Source: an uncultured Solimonas sp.
Lineage (GTDB): Bacteria > Pseudomonadota > Gammaproteobacteria > Nevskiales > Nevskiaceae
Direction of reading: 5' to 3'
Length of the DNA: 57,008 bases
Assembly: GCA_946478985.1 (NCBI GenBank)
Contig: CAMLDZ010000006.1
Span: 1-57,008 of the forward strand
Shown here: one piece after another, positions 47,008-55,466 of the stretch
Position numbering within the stretch: the first letter of the stretch is position 1
Layout of the letters: the number at the start of each line of letters is the position of its first letter
Translations under genes and position numbers: made by a program
The notes under the pieces: model-generated
Seen by the model: only the letters and a program-made list of their open reading frames with translations
What the model was told of the DNA's origin: nothing
The model's database searches: none

Positions 47008-47924
47008 GGCTGGGCTCCTTTGCTGCGCAGCGTGGCCAGCAGTTCGCAGGCCGCCGCCGCGATCCGCGGCTGCAGGTCGATCGCATTGGATGGATGCGCG
47101 ACGCTGTTGCCGCTGACGACCACCACACCGCTGGCGCGAAGCCTTTCATAGGCGTCGCCGGCGAACAGTGCGTGCACGGCGATGCAGACGGGCGCGACAA
47201 AACCGGCACGCTGCAGCGCCGCGACGCTGGCGATCATCGTCGCGGCAGTGGAGACGATGTCGTCGACGATGATGGCCTGCCGTGCGGCGTAGGCGTGCAG
47301 CGATGGCAGCTGCAGCTCGACCTCGGCATCGCCGCGGCGGATTTTCTCGAAGCAGACCTGCGGGCAGTCGAGCAGTTTGGCGACCGCGGCGATCCAGGGC
47401 GCGCTTTCGGCATCCGGCCCCACCAGCAGCGGCGGCGCCACGCCATGCTGGGCGATCCAGCCGGCGATCTCCGGTGCCGCCGCGACGGCCTGCGTCGGCA
47501 TCGAATAGATCTCGCGCAGCGCATGGATGCGGTGCAGGTGCGGATCGACGGTGACCAGACCGTCGAACAGCGTCGACAGCCACTGTGCGTAGTGCCGCGC
47601 CAGCGTGCCGGTGCCGGCGCTGAAGGCGCGATCCTGGCGCATGTATGGCAGGTACGGCGCAATGAGCACGATACGCCGCGCGCCATGCTCGCGCAGCGTC
47701 GACGCGGCGAAATGCAGCAGGGCCATCTTCTCGTCCGGGCGATCGAGCGCGGCGCACAGCAGGACATCGCGGCCGGACGGCGACAGCGGCACGCGCACGC
47801 CGGTCTCGCCGTCCGGATAGCGGTGCAGCGCCAGTTCGATGAGCTCTGCGCCGCAGGCTGCAGCGCTGGCCAGGGCCAGCGAGCGCGTGCCGGGCAAGGC
47901 GACGACCCACGGTGCGTCGTTCAT
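47004..47924 (-). CDS. Ribose-phosphate pyrophosphokinase-like protein
   Basis: A 306-residue PRPP-synthetase homologue. LIAPYLPYMRQDRAF near residues 87-101 resembles the ATP-binding region of Prs, and KIRRGDAEV is the flexible-loop type segment. VDDIVSTAATM is the PRPP-binding motif (VDDxxxTxxT). It is divergent from housekeeping Prs and shorter at both ends. Housekeeping Prs makes PRPP from ribose-5-phosphate. Placed directly after an AMP-phosphorylase-like gene it might instead, or also, use ribose-1,5-bisphosphate or feed back from it (inference). Both ends overlap neighbours by four bases. Confidence 0.82.
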   Translation of the reverse strand: MNDAPWVVALPGTRSLALASAAACGAELIELALHRYPDGETGVRVPLSPSGRDVLLCAALDRPDEKMALLHFAASTLREHGARRIVLIAPYLPYMRQDRAFSAGTGTLARHYAQWLSTLFDGLVTVDPHLHRIHALREIYSMPTQAVAAAPEIAGWIAQHGVAPPLLVGPDAESAPWIAAVAKLLDCPQVCFEKIRRGDAEVELQLPSLHAYAARQAIIVDDIVSTAATMIASVAALQRAGFVAPVCIAVHALFAGDAYERLRASGVVVVSGNSVAHPSNAIDLQPRIAAAACELLATLRSKGAQP

Positions 47925-50818
47925 CGCGGCGCCTCGTCGGCAATCAGCATCACCTGCGGATGCGCGTCGGCGTAGGCGGCTGCGTAGGCGAGTTCGCCGG
48001 GCGATTCGGCGTGCAAGGTGAACAGCGGTGCGCCGCGCTCGATCGGCGCGCCGAGCTGCTGGTGCAGCTGCAGGCCGGCGGCCGGCGCGCGTGGCGCTCC
48101 GGCGAGCTTGGCGATGCGCCCGAGCCGGCGGTTGTCGATCGCCGTGATCGTGCCGCCGCGCGCGGCGCGGAACTCGCGGCGATATTCGGCGCGCGGCGGT
48201 TCGCGCAGACCACCCTGCGCGCTGCAGATCGCGACGAACTTGCGCCAGGCGGCGCCGCCGTCCAGGGTCTGCCGCGCCAGCGCCAGGCCTTCGCCGGACT
48301 TGGCGCGGCCGCCCATTTCGAGCAGGCGCGCGGCGAGCCGCAGCGCGCGCTCGCGCAGATCGGCCGGCGCGGCGGCAGCGTTCTGCAGCACCGCGAGCAC
48401 GTCGAGCGCTTCGAGCGCGGGGCCGATGCCGTAGCCGACCGGCGCCAGTCCCTCGGTACGCGCGACTTCGACCGCCAGATCGAAGGCAGTGCCGACCTCG
48501 ACCAGCCGCGTTGCGATCGCCGCCGCCGCTGCCGCCGTGCGCAGCTTGGCGGTCGGCCCGACCGGCACCTCGACGAGCAGGCGCGTCGCGCCGGCAGCCA
48601 GCTTCTTCGACAGGATCGAGGCGACCAGTTGGCCGGCGCTGTCGAAATCGAGCGGGCGCTCGACGCGGATCAGCACGTCGTCGGCCGGCGCCAGCGCCAT
48701 CGCGCCGCCCCAGACCACGCAGCCGCCCTCGCGCTCGACGACGCGGCGCATCGACGCCAGATCCAGCGCGACCGGCGCCAGCGTCTCCATGGTGTCGGCG
48801 GTGCCGGCCGGCGAGGTGATCGCGCGCGACGAGGTCTTCGGGATCGTCAGGCCGCAGGCGGCGACGATCGCGACGACGATCGGCGTCGTACGGTTGCCGG
48901 GCAGGCCGCCGACGCAATGCTTGTCCAGCACCGGCGACTGCGGCCATTGCAGGCGCTGGCCGCTGTCGAGCATCGCTCGCGTGAGGGCGATGGTTTCGTC
49001 GCGCGACAGCTGCTCGCCGCCGCAGGCGGTGACGAAGGCCGCCAGCTCCAGGCCGGAGTAGCGGCCGGCGGTGATGTCGCGGACCGCCGCATTCAGGCCC
49101 TCGGCGCTGAACGGCTGGCCGTAGACCTTGCCGCGCACCGCCGAGAACGATTCGAGCGGTTCCGGATGCGAGATCTCCACCTCCTCGTCCTCGCGCGCGT
49201 CGAGCGCTTTCCACGCGGACTCGGACAGGCCGGCCTGCGCGTCGGCGAGCAGGCCGTCGTCGACCGTATAGAGCGTTGCCACCAGCGAGCGGCCGTTGGC
49301 GGCAAGCTTGACGCGCGACTGCGCCTCGAAGCCTTCGCTATGGCAGACCGCGCAGTCGGCGCGCATGAAGACCACCGGCTCCTGGTAGGTGTCGATGCCG
49401 ATGCGGTGCAGCCGCAGCCGGCGCAGGCTGCCGCGTGCCGGTTCGGTCCTGGCGCCGCCGCGCAGCCGCACGCGCTGCAGGTGCTCGGGCACGCTGGCGG
49501 GCCAGCCGAAGCGCTGTTCGATCGCCTGGCGCAGCGCGTCGGCGGCGCTGGGCTCGCCGTGGGTGACGAAGACCTCGCGTGGCGGCCGCTCGGCGTGGCC
49601 GAGCCAGTCGAGGATCTCGCCGGCATCGGCGTGTGCCGACAGATTGGTGATGCTGGCGATCTCGGCGCGCACGGCGACATAGCTGCCATGGATGCGGATC
49701 GCCTCGCTGCCCTCGAGCAGCGCCGCGCCGCGGGTGCCGGCGGCCTGGAAGCCGGCCAGCAGGATGGTGTTGGCCGGATCGCGTGCGAAGGCCTTCAAGT
49801 GGTGGACGACACGGCCGCCGGTGGCCATGCCGCTGCCGGCGATGATCACCATCGGCCCCGCCTGCTCGTTGAGCCACTTCGACTCCTCGACGGTGTTGAT
49901 GATCTTCGCTGCGGCGCCGAGCGCGGCGCAGGCAGCGGCATCCAGACGATGCTCGCGGCGATGCCGCAGATACAGCGTGGTGACATCGGCCGCCATCGGG
50001 CTGTTGAGGTAGACCGGCAGCGTCGCCGGCAGCGCGCCGCGCTGCTTCAGCTGCGCGATGCCGAGCAGCAGCTCCTGCGCGCGGCCGACCGCAAACGAGG
50101 GGATTACGACGACGCCGTTGCGGGCGATGGTGCGGCGGATCACCGCGCCGAGCTGTTCGAAGGGATCTTCGGGATCGTGACGGCGGTTGCCGTAGGTCGA
50201 TTCGACGACCAGCCAGTCGGCGTCCGGCGGCGGGCTGGGCGGCCGCATGATCGGATCCTGCTGGCGGCCGAGGTCGCCGCTGAACAGGATCGCCCCGTCG
50301 GCGCTGGCGATTCTGAGCATTGCTGCGCCGAGGATGTGACCGGCCGGCAGCAGCCGCGCCGAGAAGCCGGGCGCCGGCGTGAACTCGCGGTCGAACTCCT
50401 GCGGCTCGAAGCGATCGAGTGCCGCCAGCGCGTCGGCTTCCGTATACAGGGGCAGCGCCGGCTTGTGCTTGGAGAAGTGGTGGCGGTTGGCGTACTCGGC
50501 TTCTTCCTCCTGCAGCCGGCCGCTGTCCGGCAGGAGAATGCGGCACAGCTCGTAGCTCGCCGCTGTGCAGTGGATCGCGCCACGGTAGCCGTCGCGCACC
50601 AGCAGCGGCAGGTATCCGGAGTGGTCGATATGCGCATGCGTCAGCAGCACCGCGTCGATCTCGCGCGGCGACACCGGCAACGGTGCCCGGTTGCGCAGGC
50701 GCAGCGGCTTGTAGCCCTGGAACAGGCCACAGTCGATCAGTACACGGCCGCGTGCGTGGCTGAGCAGATATTTGGAGCCGGTGACGGTGCCGGCGGCTCC
50801 GAGAAACTGCAGATCCAT
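47921..50818 (-). CDS. MBL/beta-CASP nuclease fused to AMP-phosphorylase (thymidine phosphorylase family)
   Basis: A single 965-codon frame. Residues 1 to about 455 are a metallo-beta-lactamase/beta-CASP RNase-type protein (FLGAAGTVTGSKYLL, metal motif THAHIDHSG, ESTYGNR, SGMATGGR, SAHADAGEIL, FVTHGEP). From about 463 comes a complete nucleoside-phosphorylase unit. Its N-terminal LRLHRIGIDTYQEPVVFMRA and VKLAANGRSLVATLY match archaeal AMP phosphorylase N-domains. DKHCVGGLPGNRTTPIV and SSRAITSPAGTADTME are the phosphorylase signatures in their AMPpase-like form. No stop separates the halves; the linker is about 10-15 residues. Related bacteria, as I recall, keep these as two genes. Probable role: RNA breakdown plus nucleotide phosphorolysis. 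Confidence 0.85.
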   Translation of the reverse strand: MDLQFLGAAGTVTGSKYLLSHARGRVLIDCGLFQGYKPLRLRNRAPLPVSPREIDAVLLTHAHIDHSGYLPLLVRDGYRGAIHCTAASYELCRILLPDSGRLQEEEAEYANRHHFSKHKPALPLYTEADALAALDRFEPQEFDREFTPAPGFSARLLPAGHILGAAMLRIASADGAILFSGDLGRQQDPIMRPPSPPPDADWLVVESTYGNRRHDPEDPFEQLGAVIRRTIARNGVVVIPSFAVGRAQELLLGIAQLKQRGALPATLPVYLNSPMAADVTTLYLRHRREHRLDAAACAALGAAAKIINTVEESKWLNEQAGPMVIIAGSGMATGGRVVHHLKAFARDPANTILLAGFQAAGTRGAALLEGSEAIRIHGSYVAVRAEIASITNLSAHADAGEILDWLGHAERPPREVFVTHGEPSAADALRQAIEQRFGWPASVPEHLQRVRLRGGARTEPARGSLRRLRLHRIGIDTYQEPVVFMRADCAVCHSEGFEAQSRVKLAANGRSLVATLYTVDDGLLADAQAGLSESAWKALDAREDEEVEISHPEPLESFSAVRGKVYGQPFSAEGLNAAVRDITAGRYSGLELAAFVTACGGEQLSRDETIALTRAMLDSGQRLQWPQSPVLDKHCVGGLPGNRTTPIVVAIVAACGLTIPKTSSRAITSPAGTADTMETLAPVALDLASMRRVVEREGGCVVWGGAMALAPADDVLIRVERPLDFDSAGQLVASILSKKLAAGATRLLVEVPVGPTAKLRTAAAAAAIATRLVEVGTAFDLAVEVARTEGLAPVGYGIGPALEALDVLAVLQNAAAAPADLRERALRLAARLLEMGGRAKSGEGLALARQTLDGGAAWRKFVAICSAQGGLREPPRAEYRREFRAARGGTITAIDNRRLGRIAKLAGAPRAPAAGLQLHQQLGAPIERGAPLFTLHAESPGELAYAAAYADAHPQVMLIADEAPR

Positions 50819-50870
50819 GTGCGCTCCCGGTCAGAGGGTCGCAGCATGGAGGCGGGGCGGCAGGGCCGCA

Positions 50871-50884
50871 TTGACGGCGGTCAG
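50871..50884 (-). promoter_or_regulatory. Weaker FNR/Anr-like dyad upstream of the MBL-phosphorylase fusion
   Basis: TTGAC-GGCG-GTCAG, an FNR-type dyad with three differences from the consensus, centred about 60 bases before the fusion-gene ATG. CATGCT at about 50843-50848 is placed as a weak -10 if the dyad sits at -41.5. Confidence 0.45.
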
Positions 50885-50915
50885 GCCGGCGCGCTGCGCA
50901 CCGCCGCCGGCAGAA

Positions 50916-50947
50916 AGCACAAGCCCCGCTCGGGCGGGGCTTGTGCT
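50916..50947. terminator. Terminator after fabV
   Basis: AGCACAAGCCCCGC / GCGGGGCTTGTGCT with a 4-base loop, 25 bases after the fabV stop. The stem is strong; the U-tract is interrupted. Confidence 0.7.
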
Positions 50948-50971
50948 GAGGCGTTGCTGCGACGGCGCGGT

Positions 50972-52189
50972 TTAGCTTTCCGGCGTCAGCTCGATGACAT
51001 CGAAGCGTACGTCCGGATCGACGTCGGCGTTGTAGTCGACGTCGCTGCGCGTGAAGCCGAACAGCTTGAGGAACTCCTGCTTGTAGCCGGCGTAGTCGGT
51101 CAGCTGCGAGAGGTTCTCGGTGGTGACCTGCGGCCACAGCGCCTTGCAGGCGTCCTGCACCTCCGGACGCAGTTCCCAGTCGTCGAGACGCAGGCGCTGC
51201 TCGTCGTCGGCCGCGCCCGGCGCGCCGTCGGCGCGATAGAGGAAATCGCGGAACAGGCGGTTGAGCTGCTCGATGGTGCCTTCGTGCAGGCCCTTGTCCT
51301 TCATGATGCGATAGGCCATCGAGATATACAGCGGCATCACCGGAATGGCGGCGCTGGCCTGCGTCACCACTGATTTGAGCACCGCGACATTGGCGTGGCC
51401 GCCGCGCGCTTGCAGGCGGGCGTCGAGACGGCGGGCGGTGGCGTCCAGATCCGACTTGGCGCGGCCGAGCGCGCCGTGCCAGTAGATCGGCCAGGTGATT
51501 TCGGTGCCGATGTAGCTGAAGGCCACCGTGCGCGCGCCGTCGGCCAGCACGCCGGCCTTGCCCAGCGCATCGATCCACAGCTCCCAGTCCTGACCGCCCA
51601 TCACCGTGACGGTGTCGGCGATCTCCTGCTCGGTGGCCGGCTCGACCGAGGCCTGGATGATGGTGTCCTTGTTGGTGTCGATCGCCGTGGCGGTGTAGGT
51701 CTGGCCGATCGGCTTGAGCGCCGAGCGCTTCACCTCGCCGGTGTCCGGCAGCTTGCGCACCGGCGAGGCCAGCGAATAGACGACCAGATCGACCGTGCCG
51801 CCCATTTCGGTCTTGATCAGCTCGATGACCTTGTCGCGCGCCTCGTTGGAGAAGGCATCGCCGTTGATCGACTTGGCGTAGAGCCCCTGCGCCTTGGCGA
51901 ACTTGTCGAAGGCCGCCGAGTTGTACCAGCCGGCGGTGCCCGGCTTCTTCTCGCTGCCCGGCTTTTCGAAGAACACGCCGAGCGTGTCGGCGCCGAAGCC
52001 GAATGCGCTGGTGATGCGTGCCGCCAGGCCGTAGCCGCTGGACGCGCCGATCACCAGCACTTTTTTCGGGCCGTCGCCGCGCACGCCCTGCGCGCGCGTT
52101 GCCTCGATCTGTTCGAGCACATTGCGCTCGCAGCCAAGCGGATGCGTGGTGGTGCAGATGAAGCCGCGGACCTTGGGTTGGATGATCAC
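50972..52189 (-). CDS. fabV: Trans-2-enoyl-ACP/CoA reductase FabV
   Basis: A 405-residue enzyme. The start is GTG at 52187-52189 with GAGG seven bases upstream, giving (M)[19 protein letters not shown]. Rossmann motif [22 protein letters not shown], and the FabV active site Y-x8-K region with [10 protein letters not shown]. It performs the last reduction in fatty-acid elongation with NADH and is the triclosan-tolerant alternative to FabI. Likely a single gene with its own terminator. Confidence 0.95.
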   Translation of the reverse strand: MIIQPKVRGFICTTTHPLGCERNVLEQIEATRAQGVRGDGPKKVLVIGASSGYGLAARITSAFGFGADTLGVFFEKPGSEKKPGTAGWYNSAAFDKFAKAQGLYAKSINGDAFSNEARDKVIELIKTEMGGTVDLVVYSLASPVRKLPDTGEVKRSALKPIGQTYTATAIDTNKDTIIQASVEPATEQEIADTVTVMGGQDWELWIDALGKAGVLADGARTVAFSYIGTEITWPIYWHGALGRAKSDLDATARRLDARLQARGGHANVAVLKSVVTQASAAIPVMPLYISMAYRIMKDKGLHEGTIEQLNRLFRDFLYRADGAPGAADDEQRLRLDDWELRPEVQDACKALWPQVTTENLSQLTDYAGYKQEFLKLFGFTRSDVDYNADVDPDVRFDVIELTPES

Positions 52190-52224
52190 TGCTTGACCTC
52201 GGTATGAGAGTGGATCTGCCGATA

Positions 52225-52257
52225 CGCAAAAGGCGCCGGGAGCGCCGGCGCCTTGCG
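52225..52257 (-). terminator. Terminator of the Tol/Ton-like operon
   Basis: AAGGCGCCGG / CCGGCGCCTT with flanking CGCAA / TTGCG and a TTTT on the minus strand, 16 bases after the TonB-like gene. Confidence 0.85.
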
Positions 52258-52272
52258 TGAACGCAGCAGCGT

Positions 52273-53265
52273 TCAGGACGGCATGAAGACAATAGGATAG
52301 TTGGGATAGGTGAACGGCGGCACGTCCTTGGCGCCGAAGTTCATCAGCATCACGCGCTGGATCACCTTGCGCTCCAGCTCCGCGTCGTTGAACGAGCTCG
52401 ACACCAGCTTGCAGTCGGTGACGGCGCCGTTCGGGGCGATCGTCAGGCTGACCACGATCTTGCCCTGGCCGATCCCCGGATTCTCGCGCGCAGCGCGGTT
52501 GTAGATCGCCGTGAACGCACCCTTGTTGCGGTCGAACACCAGCTGGATCTCTTCCAGCGTGCGGCCGGCCGTCATCTTGGTGCCATCCAGGCCCGGCTTG
52601 GTCCTGTCCGGGCCCATGCCCTGCGGCGTCTGCACGACGGTCGTGCGGCGCGTGCCGAGGCCGGCACCGGACTGCGTGCGGCGTTCGTCGCCGGTCGCGG
52701 TTGCACCGATGCCGCCGCTGCCGCGCGTGGCGCCGTCGGCGAAGGCCGCGCTGGAGCCGCCGGTGGCACCGGTGCCGGCCTGCGCCGTCACGCGGTTGGT
52801 CGACAGCGGTTGCGAGGAATCCAGGCCGCGCAGCGATTGATCGCGCAGCTCGGCGAGCTGGTCGGCCATCGCCAGCACGCCGGATTGCTGCGCCACGGTG
52901 CGCGCCTGCTGCTGACGCTCGGCCTGGGTCGGCTCCGGGCGCGGCGGCGCCTGCGGCTTGGGTTCCGGCTTCGGCTGCGGCTTCTCGGCCTTGGCGACTT
53001 CCTTGGGCGGTTCCTTGCTGTCTTCCGGAGCTGGCGCCGGTTCCTCGACCTTCTCGGCCGGCGGCGCTTCCGGAATGATGCTGACGTAACGCTGTTCTTC
53101 GCTTTCACCGCCGCCTTCAGGCACGGCGGTGTAGTGGATCAGCGGGATGATGATGCCCAGCGCGATGACCAGCGCCAGCATGAAGGTGGCGACGCGCCGG
53201 AAGCGGCGGTCGGCGTCTTCGCTGAAACTCCAGCCATCGAGCGGAGTGAGGAAGCCGGTGGTCAC
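52273..53265 (-). CDS. TonB-like energy transducer with AgmX/PglI-type C-terminus
   Basis: A 330-residue protein with a GTG start at 53263-53265 overlapping the ExbD stop. One membrane helix at about 26-45, a Pro/Glu/Lys-rich spacer (about 67-118, [16 protein letters not shown]), then a Gly/Thr-rich stretch. The C-terminal domain ([21 protein letters not shown]...[20 protein letters not shown]) looks like the AgmX/PglI C-terminal region seen with gliding and Tol-like systems. It probably connects the ExbB/ExbD motor to the outer membrane or cell-surface structures. Confidence 0.82.
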   Translation of the reverse strand: MTTGFLTPLDGWSFSEDADRRFRRVATFMLALVIALGIIIPLIHYTAVPEGGGESEEQRYVSIIPEAPPAEKVEEPAPAPEDSKEPPKEVAKAEKPQPKPEPKPQAPPRPEPTQAERQQQARTVAQQSGVLAMADQLAELRDQSLRGLDSSQPLSTNRVTAQAGTGATGGSSAAFADGATRGSGGIGATATGDERRTQSGAGLGTRRTTVVQTPQGMGPDRTKPGLDGTKMTAGRTLEEIQLVFDRNKGAFTAIYNRAARENPGIGQGKIVVSLTIAPNGAVTDCKLVSSSFNDAELERKVIQRVMLMNFGAKDVPPFTYPNYPIVFMPS

Positions 53266-53774
53266 TGGGCGTCTCCCCGCTTCTTTTCGACGACCGCCAG
53301 CGAGATCTTCGCGAAGCGGGCCTCGGTGCAGGTGGCCATCACCTTCTTCAGGACCTGATACGGAATCGCCTTGTCGGCCATGATGTTGACGTTGCCGCGC
53401 GACAGCGCTGCGGCATCGCCCCCTTCGACACGCATCAGATTGACGCGCTGCAGGCGGTCCTTGAGCGTCGGCAGCACATTGCCGGTATCGGCCAGCGCCT
53501 CGTCGGTGGACAGGATGCGCTGGTTGTCGACCAGGATGTCGCTCTTGCTGACCATGATCACGGTGGTCTGCTCAGGCTGCGCCTTGGCGATCGACTTCGG
53601 CAGTTCCAGCGAGCTGGGGCTCGGCAGGATCTCGACGGCCAGGGCATTGACCAGCAGGTAGAAGACCAGGATCGCGAAGATGTCGATCAGCGAGACGATG
53701 TTCATCTCGACTTCGCGACCGGCCGTGCGGAACTTGCGCAGACTGCGCTTGGCGGCGGCGTTGGAGCGTCTCAT
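53262..53774 (-). CDS. ExbD/TolR-family protein (second copy)
   Basis: A 170-residue protein with a basic N-terminus, one membrane helix (about 24-46, MNIVSLIDIFAILVFYLLV) carrying the conserved proton-channel Asp in SLIDI, and a periplasmic domain ending in VMATCTEARFAKISLAVVEK. It forms the stator with ExbB and the other ExbD. ATGA overlap with the preceding exbD gene. Confidence 0.85.
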   Translation of the reverse strand: MRRSNAAAKRSLRKFRTAGREVEMNIVSLIDIFAILVFYLLVNALAVEILPSPSSLELPKSIAKAQPEQTTVIMVSKSDILVDNQRILSTDEALADTGNVLPTLKDRLQRVNLMRVEGGDAAALSRGNVNIMADKAIPYQVLKKVMATCTEARFAKISLAVVEKKRGDAQ

Positions 53775-54292
53775 GGCTGGCCTCCGGGCGCATCACCCAG
53801 CGAGATGTTCGGGAACATCTCGGGCGGCAGGCCGGCGGCACGTGCCTCGGCCGGCGTGAAGCGGGCGGTGTCCATGATGCGGATCAGGTCATCGTAGGGA
53901 ATGGCCGGCTCCAGCAGCAGCGTCACGGTCGTCTCTGCCGGCGCGCTCTTCTTGACCTCGGCCAGCAGATCGCCGAGTGCCTGCACGTTGTAGCCCTCCG
54001 GCGTGTTGTCGAGATGGCGCAAGGCACCACTGCGATCCGACACGTCGAGGCTGTTCTTGCGCAGCGTGATGGTCAACTGCAGCGGCGGCTTGTCCGGCGT
54101 CTGGGTCTGATCCGACGACGGCAGGTTGAGATCGACCACGTTGAGCTTGGCCGCAGTGATCGACGAGCTGACGAGCAGGAAGAACACCAGCACCGCGAAG
54201 ACGTCGATCATCGACACGATGTTGAGATGAACCGCGCGTGCCCGCATGCGCTGATGGCGCTCGAGACGTCGCGATCGACGGGATATTTTCAT
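53771..54292 (-). CDS. ExbD/TolR-family protein (first copy)
   Basis: A 173-residue protein of the same architecture: RARAVHLNIVSMIDVFAVLV gives the membrane helix with the conserved Asp (SMIDV), and a periplasmic part with LEPAIPYDDLIRIMDTARF. Two different ExbD subunits in one operon suggest a heteromeric stator, as in some TolR-like and gliding-motor clusters. Confidence 0.85.
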   Translation of the reverse strand: MKISRRSRRLERHQRMRARAVHLNIVSMIDVFAVLVFFLLVSSSITAAKLNVVDLNLPSSDQTQTPDKPPLQLTITLRKNSLDVSDRSGALRHLDNTPEGYNVQALGDLLAEVKKSAPAETTVTLLLEPAIPYDDLIRIMDTARFTPAEARAAGLPPEMFPNISLGDAPGGQP

Positions 54293-54340
54293 CCGGGAAC
54301 CCCGATGAGAATCACGGTGGACGGGGGTGGGGCCGCGGAT

Positions 54341-54970
54341 TTACTTGCGGGCCGCGGCGCTGACGAACTTGGCGCAGGCGCCTTCGAGGCTGTCGACCAG
54401 CTCCGTGGTCTTGGCCTGCAGCCAGGCGTGGATCATCAGCGTCGGGATTGCCACGATCAGGCCGAACGCGGTGCAGTTCATGGCCTCGGAAATGCCGGCC
54501 GACAGCAGGTCCGCCTTCTCGGTCGGGTCGGCGGCGCCCAGCGCGGCGAACGCGCCGATCAGGCCGATGACGGTGCCGAGCAGGCCGAGCAGGGTCGACA
54601 TGTTCGAGAACGTGGCGAGATAGTGGGTGCGCTTCTCGACTGCCGGCAGCACTTCCATCAGCGCTTCTTCGGTGGCGGTCTCGACCTCGTTGCGATGACG
54701 GTCGACCTTGGCCTGCGCGGCGCCGGCGCTGAAGATGCGCGCAACGGCGGCCTTGGAACCGGCGGCAAGCTGTTCGACGGCGTTGATGTCGCCCCGCGCC
54801 AGCAGCGGCGCAGCGGCTTTCCATACCTTGCGGTTATCGCGCTCCACCTTGCCCAGGAACAGCCAGCGCTCCAGCGCGATGGCGATGCTGAGCGCCAGGA
54901 CGACGGCGATCGGGTACATCATCCAGCCGCCTTTCTGGAAGAAGTGCAGGAGGGTGGCGAAGATATCCAT
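54341..54970 (-). CDS. MotA/TolQ/ExbB-family proton channel protein
   Basis: A 209-residue inner-membrane protein with three hydrophobic segments. The first starts near residue 13 (GGWMMYPIAVVLALSIAIALERW); the others are about 120-150 (STLLGLLGTVIGLIGAFAALG) and 163-187 (GISEAMNCTAFGLIVAIPTL). The last two blocks are the ExbB/TolQ signature, with the conserved Thr. It powers the TonB-like protein through the proton gradient. ATG 54968-54970 is preceded by GGAAC. Confidence 0.9.
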   Translation of the reverse strand: MDIFATLLHFFQKGGWMMYPIAVVLALSIAIALERWLFLGKVERDNRKVWKAAAPLLARGDINAVEQLAAGSKAAVARIFSAGAAQAKVDRHRNEVETATEEALMEVLPAVEKRTHYLATFSNMSTLLGLLGTVIGLIGAFAALGAADPTEKADLLSAGISEAMNCTAFGLIVAIPTLMIHAWLQAKTTELVDSLEGACAKFVSAAARK

Positions 54971-55054
54971 GTTGCGTTCCTTGTACTCGAATGTTTGCTG
55001 ACGGTGCGGACAGGGTCTGTTGTGGAGCGGTACAGCAGGTGCAGCGGGAGTTTC

Positions 55055-55465
55055 CTAGCGCGAGACCGGCGTGACCACGCCTTTCTTCTTCAGCGCGTTG
55101 GCCAGAGCCTCGTAGTACTCGACCTGGCGATTGAACACGGCCTTGTCGATCGGCTTGAGCTGCTCCTGCAAGAGCCGCGCCGGCCGGTCGATGTTTTCCT
55201 CGGCGCGCGAGTCGCGCCACGGCGTGATGTAAAGACCGATGGGCGATTCACGCTCGCCGCCGAAGATCGTCGTGCCGGCACTGTCGGCGGCCTTGGGCTT
55301 GTCGCCCGGCGGCGTGACCACGCCCGGATTCTGGATCGCCGGCATCTCGCCGTCCGGGCCGGTGCCGACGGCCGGCATCTCGGTCTGTGCGGTGGCTGCG
55401 AAGCTGGCAGCGAGCAGGGCCAGCGCGACAAGGCGTCGCGGCGACGTGCTGAGGATGAGGCTCAT
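55055..55465 (-). CDS. Secreted protein of unknown function in the Tol/Ton-like operon
   Basis: A 136-residue protein with a signal peptide (about residues 1-26, ending ATA/QTE). A Pro/Gly-rich segment (about 28-58) is followed by a conserved-looking block (TTIFGGERESPIGLYITPWRD) and a helical tail (LQEQLKPIDKAVFNRQVEYY). I do not recognise the family. Its place between the TPR lipoprotein (one-base gap) and ExbB suggests a periplasmic component of the same complex. Confidence 0.7.
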   Translation of the reverse strand: MSLILSTSPRRLVALALLAASFAATAQTEMPAVGTGPDGEMPAIQNPGVVTPPGDKPKAADSAGTTIFGGERESPIGLYITPWRDSRAEENIDRPARLLQEQLKPIDKAVFNRQVEYYEALANALKKKGVVTPVSR

Positions 55466-55466
55466 C

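Noticed and set aside
47912..51373. A 1153-codon open frame on the plus strand over the MBL-phosphorylase fusion
   Set aside because: Antisense shadow; no domain recognised, and the minus-strand frame contains complete nuclease and phosphorylase signatures.
49338..52292. A 984-codon minus-strand frame spanning fabV and the MBL gene
   Set aside because: Out of frame with both real genes, Arg/Ala-rich, crosses the fabV terminator.
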